A stretch of DNA of 64,000 nt from Roseateles depolymerans (GCF_003387155.1 NZ_QUMT01000006.1:185133-249132), one strand, 5' to 3'; numbered from the stretch's first letter, positions 51,246 to 60,150 are shown. A program made the numbers and translations. The notes: generated from the sequence alone by a model not told the origin.

Positions 51246-54098
51246 TCACTTGGTCAGCACGAAACCCTTCAGCTTGCCGTAGGCCTGTTCCAGCAGCGCC
51301 TTGAGCTGTTCCTGGTGCAGGTGGGAGTAGCCCACGGCCGGCGATGCGGAGGCCGGGCGGCCGGCGTAACCCAGCTTCTGGCCATCCAGCATGTTTTCGT
51401 GGATGTAGTGCTGGACGAAGAACCAGGCGCCCTGGTTCTGCGGCTCGTCCTGGCACCAGACGATTTCGGTGGCGTTCGGGTACTTCTTGATTTCGGTCGA
51501 GAAGGCCTTGTGCGGGAACGGATAGAGCTGTTCCACGCGGATGATGGCCACGTCCTTCTTGTCGCCACGGGCCTTGACCAGGTCGTAGTACACCTTGCCC
51601 GAGCAGGCGATGATGCGCTTGACCTTGCTGGCGTCGACCTCGGCGTTCAGCTCGCCGATGACGGTACGGAACTCACCCTTGGTGAATTCGCTGACCGGCG
51701 AGGTGGCGTCCTTGGCGCGCAGCAGCGACTTGGGCGTCATGATGACCAGCGGCTTGCGGAACATGCGCAGCATCTGGCGACGCAGCAGATGGAAGATCTG
51801 CGAGGCGGTCGTCGGCTGGACGATCTGCATGTTGTTGTCCGCGGCCAGCTGCATGAAGCGCTCCAGGCGGGCCGAGCTGTGCTCGGGGCCCTGGCCTTCG
51901 TAGCCGTGCGGCAGCATCAGCGTCAGGCCGTTGGCACGGCCCCACTTCACTTCACCGGAGGCGATGAACTGGTCGATGACGACCTGTGCACCGTTGGCGA
52001 AGTCGCCGAACTGGGCTTCCCAGATGGTCAGCGTGTTGGGTTCGGCGGCGGCGTAGCCGTATTCGAAGCCCAGCACCGCTTCTTCCGACAGGATCGAGTC
52101 GATCACGACGAACGGGGCCTGGCCTTCCGCGACGTTTTGCAGCGGAATGTAGGTGCCGGTGTCGAAGCGCTCGCGGTTCTGGTCGTGCAGCACGGCGTGG
52201 CGGTGGGTGAAGGTGCCGCGGCCGCAGTCTTCACCGGACAGACGCACCGGGTAGCCCGAGGCCACCAGCGAGGCGAAGGCCATGTGCTCGCCCATGCCCC
52301 AGTCGACGTTGATGTCGCCACGGCCCATGGCGGCGCGGTCGGCGATGACCTTTTCCACCAGCGGGTGGGCCTTGAAGTCGGCCGGGATCGTGGTGATCTT
52401 CTCGGCCAGGCGCTTCCACTCGGCCACCGGCAGCGCGGTGTCGCAGCTGTCGGTCCACTTCTTGCCGAGGAACGGGGTCCAGTCGGTGGCGTACTTGCTC
52501 TTGAAGTTCGTCAGCACCGGGTCCACCGTGTGGCGGCCTTCGTCCATGGCGGCCCGGAAGGCCTTGACCATGGCGTCGGCGCCGTCGGCGGGCAGCACGC
52601 CCTGGGCGGTCAGCTTGTCGCCGTACAGCTTGCGGGTGCCGGGGTGGGCCGCGATCTTCTTGTACATCAGCGGCTGGGTGAGCGCGGGGGTGTCCTGCTC
52701 GTTGTGGCCCAGCTTGCGGAAGCAGACAATGTCCACCACCACGTCCTTCTTGAACTGCTGACGGTATTCCAGGGCCAGCTGGGTGGAGAACACCACGGCT
52801 TCCGGATCATCCCCGTTCACGTGCAGCACCGGGGCTTCAACCATCTTGACGACGTCGGAGCAGTACAGCGTCGAGCGGATGTCGCGCGGGTCGCTGGTGG
52901 TGAAGCCGATCTGGTTGTTGATGACGATGTGGACGGTGCCGCCGGTGTAGTAACCGCGGGTCTGGGCCAGCGCCAGGGTTTCCATCACGACGCCCTGGCC
53001 GGCGAAGGCGGCGTCGCCGTGCACCAGCACGGGCAGGACCTGGTCGCCGGTCTTGTCGCCACGGCGGTCCATGCGGGCCTTGACCGAGCCTTCCACCACC
53101 GGGTTGACGATTTCCAGGTGCGAGGGGTTGAAGGCCAGGCTCAGGTGGACGGGGCCACCGCTGGTGGACACGTCGCTGGAGAAGCCCTGGTGGTACTTCA
53201 CGTCGCCCGAGGGCAGGTCTTCGGGGGCGGTGTGGTCGAACTCGGCGAACAGGTCGCGGGGCATCTTGCCCAGGGTGTTGACCAGCACGTTCAGGCGGCC
53301 GCGGTGGGCCATGCCGATGACGATTTCCTGCACGCCCTTGGCGCCGGCGCTTTGCACCAGCTCGTCCATCGAGACGATGAAGCTTTCGCCGCCTTCCAGC
53401 GAGAAGCGCTTCTGGCCGACGTACTTGGTGTGCAGGTAGCGTTCCAGGCCTTCGGCCGCGGTCAGGCGGTCGAGGATGTGCTTCTTCTTTTCGGCGGTGA
53501 AGTTCGCCTTGCTCCGGGGAGCTTCCAGGCGTTCCTGCCACCAGCGCTTCTCGACCGGATCGCTGATGTGCATGAACTCGGCGCCGATGCTGCCGCAGTA
53601 GGTGTCACGCAAGGCCTGCACGATCTCGCGCAGGGTCATGTTCTCGGCCTTGGTGAAATAGGTGTTCGTGGCGCTGAAGCTGATGTCCATATCAGCTTCG
53701 GTCAGGCCATACGACGCCGGTTCCAGTTCGGGGATCTGGGGGCGTTCGGTGCGCTTGAGGGGGTCGAGGTCGGCCCAGCGGGAGCCCAGGAAGCGGTAGG
53801 CGGCAATCAGGGACTGCACGTGCACCTGCTTGCCAGCGACGGCCAGCTCGTTGCTGGACACCTTGGTGTTGAAGGCGTTGGCCTTGGCGCGTTGCGCGAA
53901 GGATTCGATGACCGGTGCGTGCGGAACGTCCCGCTTGTCGCTGCCGTCCACGGCAGGCACGTGCTGCAGGGCATCGAAATAGGCACGCCAGTTGTCTGGC
54001 ACGGCGCCGGGGTTGTCGAGGTACTGTTCGTACATTTCCTCGACATAAGGGGCATTGCCCCCGAACAGGTAGGAATTCGACCTGTATTGCTGCATCAT
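51246..54098 (-). CDS. odhA: 2-oxoglutarate dehydrogenase E1 component
   Basis: E1 decarboxylates 2-oxoglutarate with thiamine diphosphate. The 950-residue protein has the conserved N-terminal segment NAPYVEEMYEQYLDNPGAVP and the GMAHRGRLNVL loop. The ThDP motif region is visible as VHGDAAFAGQGVVMETL with VINNQIGFTTSD. The C-terminal transketolase-like part is HGYEGQGPEHSSARLERFMQ. The length is normal. It is the first gene of odhA-odhB-lpdA; a candidate operator palindrome lies about 190 nt upstream. Confidence 0.98.
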   Translation of the reverse strand: MMQQYRSNSYLFGGNAPYVEEMYEQYLDNPGAVPDNWRAYFDALQHVPAVDGSDKRDVPHAPVIESFAQRAKANAFNTKVSSNELAVAGKQVHVQSLIAAYRFLGSRWADLDPLKRTERPQIPELEPASYGLTEADMDISFSATNTYFTKAENMTLREIVQALRDTYCGSIGAEFMHISDPVEKRWWQERLEAPRSKANFTAEKKKHILDRLTAAEGLERYLHTKYVGQKRFSLEGGESFIVSMDELVQSAGAKGVQEIVIGMAHRGRLNVLVNTLGKMPRDLFAEFDHTAPEDLPSGDVKYHQGFSSDVSTSGGPVHLSLAFNPSHLEIVNPVVEGSVKARMDRRGDKTGDQVLPVLVHGDAAFAGQGVVMETLALAQTRGYYTGGTVHIVINNQIGFTTSDPRDIRSTLYCSDVVKMVEAPVLHVNGDDPEAVVFSTQLALEYRQQFKKDVVVDIVCFRKLGHNEQDTPALTQPLMYKKIAAHPGTRKLYGDKLTAQGVLPADGADAMVKAFRAAMDEGRHTVDPVLTNFKSKYATDWTPFLGKKWTDSCDTALPVAEWKRLAEKITTIPADFKAHPLVEKVIADRAAMGRGDINVDWGMGEHMAFASLVASGYPVRLSGEDCGRGTFTHRHAVLHDQNRERFDTGTYIPLQNVAEGQAPFVVIDSILSEEAVLGFEYGYAAAEPNTLTIWEAQFGDFANGAQVVIDQFIASGEVKWGRANGLTLMLPHGYEGQGPEHSSARLERFMQLAADNNMQIVQPTTASQIFHLLRRQMLRMFRKPLVIMTPKSLLRAKDATSPVSEFTKGEFRTVIGELNAEVDASKVKRIIACSGKVYYDLVKARGDKKDVAIIRVEQLYPFPHKAFSTEIKKYPNATEIVWCQDEPQNQGAWFFVQHYIHENMLDGQKLGYAGRPASASPAVGYSHLHQEQLKALLEQAYGKLKGFVLTK

Positions 54099-54287
54099 CT
54101 TCGCTCACCTTTTGCCCCGGCTTCCAGGGCTATCGGCTGGTTGATAAACCTTCCGCGACACGGCTTGACCGGTTGGCGGATTGCGACCCGCCTTCACTGT
54201 TGCCAGAAAAGGGGACGGGAAGGACCTCAAGTCACAAGCGCCGCACTGTAGCACTTCGGCAATTCCGGCGCGTTACTGAAGGCGTCC

Positions 54288-54304
54288 ACTTTTCACTGAA
54301 AAGT
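54288..54304. promoter_or_regulatory. Perfect palindrome upstream of odhA
   Basis: ACTTTTCA and TGAAAAGT flank a single central C, a 17-nt perfect dyad about 190 nt before the odhA ATG. Its AT-rich arms stand out in GC-rich DNA, and the shape suits a dimeric regulator binding site. Confidence 0.45.
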
Positions 54305-54636
54305 CTAGGCCATGCGGGAAGGGGCCGTGGCTGCAAAACGACGGACCACCCCGTTCATCGAGCAGGTATTGGTCGGCTACGGCGGCTAACCGCTACAACG
54401 TTGCGCGCCAAGCGGACGGGGACAAGCGCTGAAGCATGGCAGTCGCCAATCGCACGCGGGTACAGCCGAGTACGAGATGTGCACCCGGGCGCCGCGGAGC
54501 GTCGCTTTAACCCTTCCGGGAGGATGGGTGCGGGGCGGGCGTTGCTGGCCAGGCGGGGTGGGAACCGCTGAAGGGAGATCGCCACTTTGCTGCGGATCGT
54601 GTTGGCCGAAGGCCCGGGTGGCGGGGGCTCAAACGA

Positions 54637-54665
54637 TTGCGACCCCCATCCGGTTCCCCTAGACT
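54637..54665 (+). promoter_or_regulatory. Predicted promoter for the oxygenase gene
   Basis: TTGCGA and TAGACT, each four of six to consensus, are separated by exactly 17 nt. The predicted start leaves a leader of about 50 nt before the ATG at 54725. Confidence 0.45.
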
Positions 54666-54724
54666 TGCGGCCGCGGTTCCGCCCCGCGATTGAATGGTGG
54701 GCCGCGGGGAGACAGGAGATCCCA

Positions 54725-55567
54725 ATGCAAGTTCGAGTCGTTGACTATCGTGCTGCGGACGCAGCCGAGCAGTTCACACGTTCCCTGCACGAGACCGGTT
54801 TTGGTGTGCTGGTGAACCATCCCCTGCCGCAGAGTCTGGTCGAAAAGATCTACGGCGATTGGCTGGGATTTTTCAACGGGGGCAGCAAGCACGACTTTGC
54901 CTATTCCCCCGAGACCCAGGACGGCTATTTCTCGACCGAGATTTCCGAGACAGCCAAGGGGCATCAGCAAAAGGACATCAAGGAGTATTTCCACATTTAC
55001 CCGTGGGGTCGGATTCCTGAGTCGCTGAAGGCGGATGCGCTGCGGTATTACGAGATCGCCAACGAGCTGGCGGCCGAATTGCTGTCGTGGGTGGAGCGTC
55101 ACACGCCGGCGGACATTGCGCGCAACTACCGCGAGCCGCTGTCCCACATGATCAAGGACAGCCGCCTCACGTTGCTGCGGGTGCTGCGGTATCCGCCACT
55201 GACCGGCAACGAGCCGGAAGGCTCCCTGCGTGCGGCACCGCACGGGGACATCAATCTGCTGACGATTCTGCCGGCGGCGAATGAGCCGGGGCTGCAGGTG
55301 CAGGCCAAGGACGGCAGCTGGGTGGACGTGCCCAGCGATTTCGGCATGCTGATCATCAACATTGGGGACATGCTGCAGGAAGCGTCTCAGGGCTACTACC
55401 CGTCCACGCAGCATCGGGTGGTGAATCCCACCGGCGAAGGCGCCAAGAAGAGCCGGGTGTCGCTGCCGCTGTTCCTGCATCCGCGTGAAGACGTGGTCCT
55501 GTCGGATCGGTACACGGCGCACGATTACCTCGAAGAGCGGCTTCGCGAGTTGGGCGTCAAGAAGTAA
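54725..55567 (+). CDS. Isopenicillin N synthase-like 2-oxoglutarate/Fe(II) oxygenase
   Basis: The 280-residue protein has the non-haem iron site of this family: His173 and Asp175 in APHGDINLLTIL, His230 in STQHRVVNP, and the cosubstrate-binding RxS at 244-246 (KKSRVSLPLF). The N-terminal FTRSLHETGFGVLVNHPLP is the DIOX_N domain. Family members hydroxylate, desaturate or cyclise small molecules; the substrate here is unknown. The start is chosen for GGAGATCCCA just upstream. It stands alone, facing away from odhA. Confidence 0.85.
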   Translation: MQVRVVDYRAADAAEQFTRSLHETGFGVLVNHPLPQSLVEKIYGDWLGFFNGGSKHDFAYSPETQDGYFSTEISETAKGHQQKDIKEYFHIYPWGRIPESLKADALRYYEIANELAAELLSWVERHTPADIARNYREPLSHMIKDSRLTLLRVLRYPPLTGNEPEGSLRAAPHGDINLLTILPAANEPGLQVQAKDGSWVDVPSDFGMLIINIGDMLQEASQGYYPSTQHRVVNPTGEGAKKSRVSLPLFLHPREDVVLSDRYTAHDYLEERLRELGVKK

Positions 55568-55638
55568 GCGCGCTCGGCGGCGGTCTGCTGCCGTCTGCGG
55601 CGGTCGCTGCGGTTACTGCGGTTGCTGCTGGCTGACAA

Positions 55639-55689
55639 GGTTGGAGGACTACCACGGTTGGAGGACTACCACGGTTGGCGGGCTGCCAC
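55639..55689. repeat. 17-bp tandem repeat, three copies
   Basis: Two identical copies of GGTTGGAGGACTACCAC are followed by a third with three changes, then a partial fourth. It begins about 70 nt after the oxygenase stop. Confidence 0.9.
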
Positions 55690-55700
55690 GGTTGGCGCGG

Positions 55701-55797
55701 GCGAGAGCCTGCGCGTCACCCCTTTCCTCCATGTCCTCCGTCGCCTTCGGCTCCTCCCCCTTGACTTCCGGAAAGGGGCAACGCGCAGCCTCTCTTC
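55701..55797. repeat. Palindromic repeat element, copy 1
   Basis: The element consists of a central segment flanked by imperfect inverted repeats of about 25 bp (three mismatches). Its core 55723-55774 is the exact reverse complement of 56096-56147 in copy 2. No open reading frame of known family and no transposase is inside, so if mobile it would be non-autonomous. Confidence 0.8.
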
Positions 55798-55880
55798 TCC
55801 ATCACCGAGCCGCGCCACGACCTCATGCGGGACATCCGAGCCGCTAAGGGCCACCCCAACCAAATGCCTCAGCAGCTGCG

Positions 55881-55920
55881 CCTAGGTGCCTAGGTGCCTA
55901 GGTGCCTAGGTGCTTAGGTG
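55881..55920. repeat. 8-bp tandem repeat, five copies
   Basis: CCTAGGTG is repeated five times head to tail (the last copy has one change). Each unit contains the 6-bp palindrome CCTAGG. It sits between the two inverted palindromic elements. Confidence 0.95.
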
Positions 55921-56076
55921 GGTGGGGGCGTGGGGGCGTATGCGCCTAAGTGCCAAAGCGCCAGGCGGCCATGCAACGATGGAACGATGCGGGGTCGCAC
56001 TAGGGCACGTGCGTCGGTCTAAGCGCTCAATCTCCGCACACCACCCTCCCCTCTCCCTCACACCGCGGTCGATGCA

Positions 56077-56166
56077 GGAGGCTGGGCGTTGCCCTTTTCC
56101 GGAAGTCAAGGGGGAGGAGCCGAAGGCGACGGAGGACATGGAGGAAAAGGGCAACGCCCAGCCTCC
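56077..56166. repeat. Palindromic repeat element, copy 2
   Basis: A 90-bp element has perfect 24-bp terminal inverted repeats (56077-56100 and 56143-56166) around a 42-bp centre. It shares a 52-bp core with copy 1, about 320 nt away, in the opposite orientation. The form suits a REP/BIME-like or miniature inverted-repeat element. Confidence 0.85.
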
Positions 56167-56248
56167 CCCCTTCGCACCGCGCCCCTAACCAACCCTCTTT
56201 AGCCCCACCAACCGCAGCCGGTCCGCCAGGAGCGCGTAAAGTCTCTGC

Positions 56249-56737
56249 ATGCCTTCGCGCATTGTGTGGATCCATCCGGAAGCCCCCGAGAAACCTGAGG
56301 TCGGGGCACCTTGCAACGGTTGCGGCCTGTGTTGCCTGGCCGAGCCTTGTCCTGTGGGCGTATTGGTGAGCCGCAGAACAAAGGGTGAGTGCAAAGCACT
56401 GGAGTGGTCGACTTCGTCCGTCCGATATGAATGCGGCGTACTGAACCACCCCACGCGATATCTGGGGCTCCCTGGGATGAAGCGCTGGCGCCCCGCGTCG
56501 CTGCTGAACCGGCTCTTGCGCCGCTGGGCCTCGCGCATGATCGCAGCCGGCATCGGGTGCGACGCCGATCTCAGCCCGTCGGCGGCTTCATCGGTGGGTA
56601 CTGATAGGGACGCTGCGCCAGCCAGTCCTCGGGGAAGTTTGGGGGCCTCGCTGGAGCACTCGACGGAGGCTTCTCCGCGCTCCATCGCCCCTGTTTCAGG
56701 ACCGCCTCCCCCGCCACTGTCTAAGGACAATCGCTAA
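56249..56737 (+). CDS. Cysteine-rich hypothetical protein
   Basis: The 162-residue protein has seven Cys in its first 62 residues, mostly in APCNGCGLCCLAEPCP (Cys22, 25, 28, 29, 34), then Cys48 and Cys62. The pattern suggests a metal or Fe-S site and resembles the YkgJ-type zinc/iron-chelating domains. The exact family is not certain. The middle has a basic amphipathic stretch (RPASLLNRLLRRWASRMI), and the last 60 residues are Ser/Pro/Ala-rich. It lies just before the solute-binding protein gene, with no clear functional tie. Confidence 0.7.
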   Translation: MPSRIVWIHPEAPEKPEVGAPCNGCGLCCLAEPCPVGVLVSRRTKGECKALEWSTSSVRYECGVLNHPTRYLGLPGMKRWRPASLLNRLLRRWASRMIAAGIGCDADLSPSAASSVGTDRDAAPASPRGSLGASLEHSTEASPRSIAPVSGPPPPPLSKDNR

Positions 56738-56808
56738 GCACCGACGCTCCACTCAGCCACTAGCATGGCCCTCGACTTGCTTCTTCCAGAAACTGCTCAG
56801 GAGTCGAC

Positions 56809-58497
56809 ATGCCTTTGGTTTGTACCGTCCGTGCTTCCCGGTCTCGCGGGTCTGTGTCTCGCGCTCAGGCGCCCTCGATCGGGACGTTCAAGCATGCCTT
56901 GCGGGGTTGGACGCTGCCCGGCGCTGGCACGCTCAGCGCGGTTGCCGCTACCGCCACATTGGCCTTGTCCCTGGCCAGCCCCGCCCAGGCCGCCGCCCTG
57001 CGCTGGGCCGCCCAAAACGACATCCTGACGCTCGATCCGCATTCGCAGGATCACAGCACCACCAGCGCCATCCTGCAGCACAGCTATGAAGGGCTGACCC
57101 GCTACAACGAGCAGTGGGAAGTCGAGCCCTGTCTGGCAACGAAGTGGACGACCGTCAATCCGACGCAGTGGCGATTCGAGCTTCGCAAAGGCGTGAAGTT
57201 CCAGGACGGATCCCCCTTCACCGCCGATGACGTCATTTTCAGCTTCCAGCGTATCCGCCAGCCCCAAGGCACGATGCAGATCTACGTGACCGGCATCAAG
57301 GAAATCAAAAAGGTCGATGACTACACCATCGATGTGATGCTGGATTCGCCGCAACCCATTTTGCTGCGCAACCTGATCGACTTCCGCATCATGAGCAAGA
57401 CCTGGGCGGAAAAGAACAAGGCCACCCAGCTCGCTGACTACAAGTCCAAGGACGAAAACTACGCCAGCCGCAATGCCATCGGCACCGGCGCCTTCCGCAT
57501 CACCGGCTGGCAGCCCGACCAGCGCATCACGATGGTGGCCAACAAGGACTGGTGGGACAAGCCCAAAGGCAACATCACCGAAATCACCTATATGCCGATC
57601 AAGTCGGACCCGACCCGGGTGGCCGCCTTGGTGTCGGGGGAAGTCGACCTGCTCACCGATCTACCCACCCAGGACGTGGCCCGACTGAAGAACGATGGAA
57701 AACTCAAGGTCATCGAAGGGCCTGAGACGCGCACCATCTTCTTTGCGCCGGATCTCGGCAGCGATGAGCTGCGCGGTTCTTCCGTCAAGGGCAAGAATCC
57801 GTTCAAGGATGTGCGGGTGCGGCAGGCGCTGAGCATCGCCATCGACCGCGAGGCCATCAAGCGAAGCATCATGCGCGGCATGTCCGTGCCAGCAGCCTTG
57901 ATCGTGCCGCCGGGTGTGAATGGCTATTCAACCGAGCTCGACAAGCCCCAAGCGCCGGACCTCGCCAAGGCCAAGAAACTGCTGGCGGATGCGGGCTATC
58001 CGAATGGTTTCGAGATTCCGCTGAATTGCCCGAACAACCGCTACATCAACGACGAGGAAGTGTGCCTGGCCGTCGTGTCGATGTGGGCCAAGATCGGCGT
58101 GACCGCCCGCCTCACGGCGCAGCCAATGTCCCAGCACAGTCAGCAGTTCCAGCGATTCGAATCACCGCTATACATGCTGGGCTGGGGCGTGTCGACCAAT
58201 GATGCGCTCTACACCCTGCAAGCGCTGGCCCGCACCCGCAGCGGCGGGCCCGATGGCAGCTTCAATTTCTCGAAGGTCAGTGATCCAGCATTGGACAAGC
58301 TGATTGACGCGATGAAAAGCGAGATGGACGTGAACAAGCGCAACGCGCTGATTCGCGAGGCGCTCATCCTGGTGCGGGACCAGGCGCTGTTCATTCCGCT
58401 GCATCACCAGGTGCGGCCTTGGGCCATGAAGACGACGGTCGAGACCTTGCATCGGTCAAATGATCGGCCGGAGGCGAGGTTCACCACGATCAAGTGA
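56809..58497 (+). CDS. ABC transporter substrate-binding protein, family 5 (peptide type)
   Basis: The 562-residue protein is a periplasmic binding protein of the dipeptide/oligopeptide class. It has an unusually long N-terminal region before signal cleavage near residue 61 (LASPAQAAA). The mature start ALRWAAQNDILTLDPHSQD follows. The family segment WRFELRKGVKFQDGSPFTADDVIFS is present but quoted only in part here. RVRQALSIAIDREAIKRSI is also typical. The ATG has AGGAG about 5 nt upstream. No permease or ATPase gene follows, so its transporter is elsewhere. Confidence 0.93.
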   Translation: MPLVCTVRASRSRGSVSRAQAPSIGTFKHALRGWTLPGAGTLSAVAATATLALSLASPAQAAALRWAAQNDILTLDPHSQDHSTTSAILQHSYEGLTRYNEQWEVEPCLATKWTTVNPTQWRFELRKGVKFQDGSPFTADDVIFSFQRIRQPQGTMQIYVTGIKEIKKVDDYTIDVMLDSPQPILLRNLIDFRIMSKTWAEKNKATQLADYKSKDENYASRNAIGTGAFRITGWQPDQRITMVANKDWWDKPKGNITEITYMPIKSDPTRVAALVSGEVDLLTDLPTQDVARLKNDGKLKVIEGPETRTIFFAPDLGSDELRGSSVKGKNPFKDVRVRQALSIAIDREAIKRSIMRGMSVPAALIVPPGVNGYSTELDKPQAPDLAKAKKLLADAGYPNGFEIPLNCPNNRYINDEEVCLAVVSMWAKIGVTARLTAQPMSQHSQQFQRFESPLYMLGWGVSTNDALYTLQALARTRSGGPDGSFNFSKVSDPALDKLIDAMKSEMDVNKRNALIREALILVRDQALFIPLHHQVRPWAMKTTVETLHRSNDRPEARFTTIK

Positions 58498-58551
58498 GCG
58501 GCACGCCCTGACTCGATGTGAGCGCTTGACGCTGACCATCGCATGAAGGAG

Positions 58552-58579
58552 GCGCTTCCCCGAAGGGTCGGGGAAGCGC
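58552..58579. terminator. Inverted repeat between convergent genes
   Basis: GCGCTTCCCC and GGGGAAGCGC form a perfect 10-bp stem with an 8-nt loop. A second, overlapping pairing (AAGGGTC with GACCCTT) is possible. It lies between the stops of the binding-protein gene and the orphan repeat module and probably ends transcription from both sides, although the T tract is poor. Confidence 0.6.
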
Positions 58580-58596
58580 AGGACCCTTAACAACGA

Positions 58597-60063
58597 TCAG
58601 ACGGGCATGACGGCACCCGTGTGCGACGGGTCCAGCGCATACGCGCTTGGGGGTGGCAGGCTGGAATCTTGCAAACCGTCGGTGGCCGAGGATGTGCCGT
58701 GACCCGTCAGGTCAGTGGGCAGCGCTTCGGCCCCGCTCAGCAGATGGTCAAGCGGGCTCGTCAGGCCAAAGGGACTGGCGAAAGCCGCCACCACTTCGGA
58801 CCCGTCGCGATTCAGCATCGTGACTTCGCCGCGAACACCATCCGCATCCAGTGGCGCCAGACGAACGGTCGAGGTCCCGGGGAGCTGGTCCAGCGCCAGC
58901 CAGTCGCCATGCCCGGTGGTCCAGGTCACGCCGTCGTCGGTGCTGTATTGCCAGCCGCTGCCCTGCTCCGGAGAGGTGATGTGCACCACATCGCCGCGGG
59001 TGCTCAGAGTCACGGCCTGCAGGCCGATCCCGCCCGAGGTTGGGGTGGACGTATATCGCTGATTCTCGAATGCGAAGGGTCCTGTGCCCCGGTCAGCGCC
59101 AATGTCGAGCACATAACCGCTCTCGCTGATCATGGAAACGGTCACTCTCCCGTCGGCTTGTTCCGTGAGCTTCATGCGGACGCAGTCCCACCATTCGCTG
59201 GTCTCCGACGTAAAGCCAGCCCACTGCTTACCGACGAGCACCTCCATCTCCGTGGTCGACAGCGCCTTGGTGTAGAGGACTGAGGCTTCAACGCTAGAGC
59301 CCTTCAACCACATCGTGAATGTTGACGCTGAGAAATCGATAAAACGGAGCCCGCCTACATCGAAACTCTCCGGTGTATTGAGGTTGAAGAGATGACCGTC
59401 CACCGTGTCTGAGACCCCGGTCGCGGCAGTCAGATGCAGCGGCGCCGGCTTGAAGACATCGAGGGAAGACACCGCGCCACGATTGCCCGCCGCGTCAATC
59501 TGCACCACGTCGATGTGATTAACACCCTTGGTCAGGACGGATGCGTCAAGGCTGGCGTTTTGTCCGTGCACCCAGGTCTGTCCGCCATCCAGGCTGTAGT
59601 CCCAGGTCGCACCCGGTTCCAACGAGCCGATGGCGATGCTGCCCGAAGCGCTGATGCCGCTTTGCAGGTCGCCCACCACCGCCAAGTGTGAAGCTTCGGG
59701 GGCCACCGTGTCCTTGACGATCGTCAGAGAGGTCGCCGGACTGGCATTGCCCGCCTTGTCGATCTGCACGATCTGGAGGGTGTTGGTGCCTTCCTGGAGA
59801 TCGTTCGACGAGATGCCGGCCGAAGTGCCTGAATGCCAAGTGCTGCCACCGTCGGTGCTGAAGCGCCAATCAGCGCCAGCTTCGGTCGCGATGGTCACCT
59901 TGCCGGCGCTGTTGATCACGATCGGATCCACTGCCGTGCCGGTGCCGACCACCGTGCCCGTCTGAGCGCCCGTGCCGGACTGGGTCACATCCAGCACAGG
60001 CGCGGCCGGCGCCGCCGTGTCCTTCACGACTTCAATGATGCCAAGCCGCGAGGAGGAGCACAA
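58597..60063 (-). CDS. Orphan repeat-plus-C-terminus module of the giant repeat protein
   Basis: The 488-residue frame opens abruptly at EVVKDTAAPAAPVLD, the start of a 103-residue repeat like those of the giant protein upstream. It has about two and a half repeats (ending near VSSLDVFKPAPLHLT) and then a distinct C-terminal region of about 280 residues. That region contains ASTFTMWLKGSSVEASVLY and a further STDDGVTWTTG block; I do not recognise its fold. The only start is a TTG with weak context and no signal peptide is present. It may be a severed 3' end or an alternative C-terminal cassette rather than an expressed gene. Confidence 0.7.
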   Translation of the reverse strand: MCSSSRLGIIEVVKDTAAPAAPVLDVTQSGTGAQTGTVVGTGTAVDPIVINSAGKVTIATEAGADWRFSTDGGSTWHSGTSAGISSNDLQEGTNTLQIVQIDKAGNASPATSLTIVKDTVAPEASHLAVVGDLQSGISASGSIAIGSLEPGATWDYSLDGGQTWVHGQNASLDASVLTKGVNHIDVVQIDAAGNRGAVSSLDVFKPAPLHLTAATGVSDTVDGHLFNLNTPESFDVGGLRFIDFSASTFTMWLKGSSVEASVLYTKALSTTEMEVLVGKQWAGFTSETSEWWDCVRMKLTEQADGRVTVSMISESGYVLDIGADRGTGPFAFENQRYTSTPTSGGIGLQAVTLSTRGDVVHITSPEQGSGWQYSTDDGVTWTTGHGDWLALDQLPGTSTVRLAPLDADGVRGEVTMLNRDGSEVVAAFASPFGLTSPLDHLLSGAEALPTDLTGHGTSSATDGLQDSSLPPPSAYALDPSHTGAVMPV

Positions 60064-60150
60064 AGAGCCTTTGCAGGCTTAGGCGGATTGGCACCTACAC
60101 AGCAAAGCCAAATGCTCATGCGGGTTGCGGAGATGTTGCGAGGGCGAGAA

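Larger units (their letters stand above)
54099..54724. other. Intergenic region between odhA and the oxygenase gene
   Basis: This 626-nt gap between divergent genes has no recognisable coding sequence. It contains the palindrome at 54288-54304 and a candidate plus-strand promoter at 54637-54665. I found no convincing odhA promoter by eye, though the 5' leader probably extends into this region. Confidence 0.6.
55568..56248. other. Gene-free region rich in repeats
   Basis: This 681-nt stretch has no convincing gene. It carries a 17-bp tandem repeat, an 8-bp tandem repeat and two inverted copies of a palindromic element of about 90 bp, listed separately. Short reading frames here mostly translate the repeats themselves. 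Confidence 0.75.

Noticed and set aside
55906..56449. Short frames inside the repeat region after the oxygenase gene
   Set aside because: They translate the palindromic element and its flanks. The two elements give the same peptide in opposite strands, as expected from the inverted DNA repeat.
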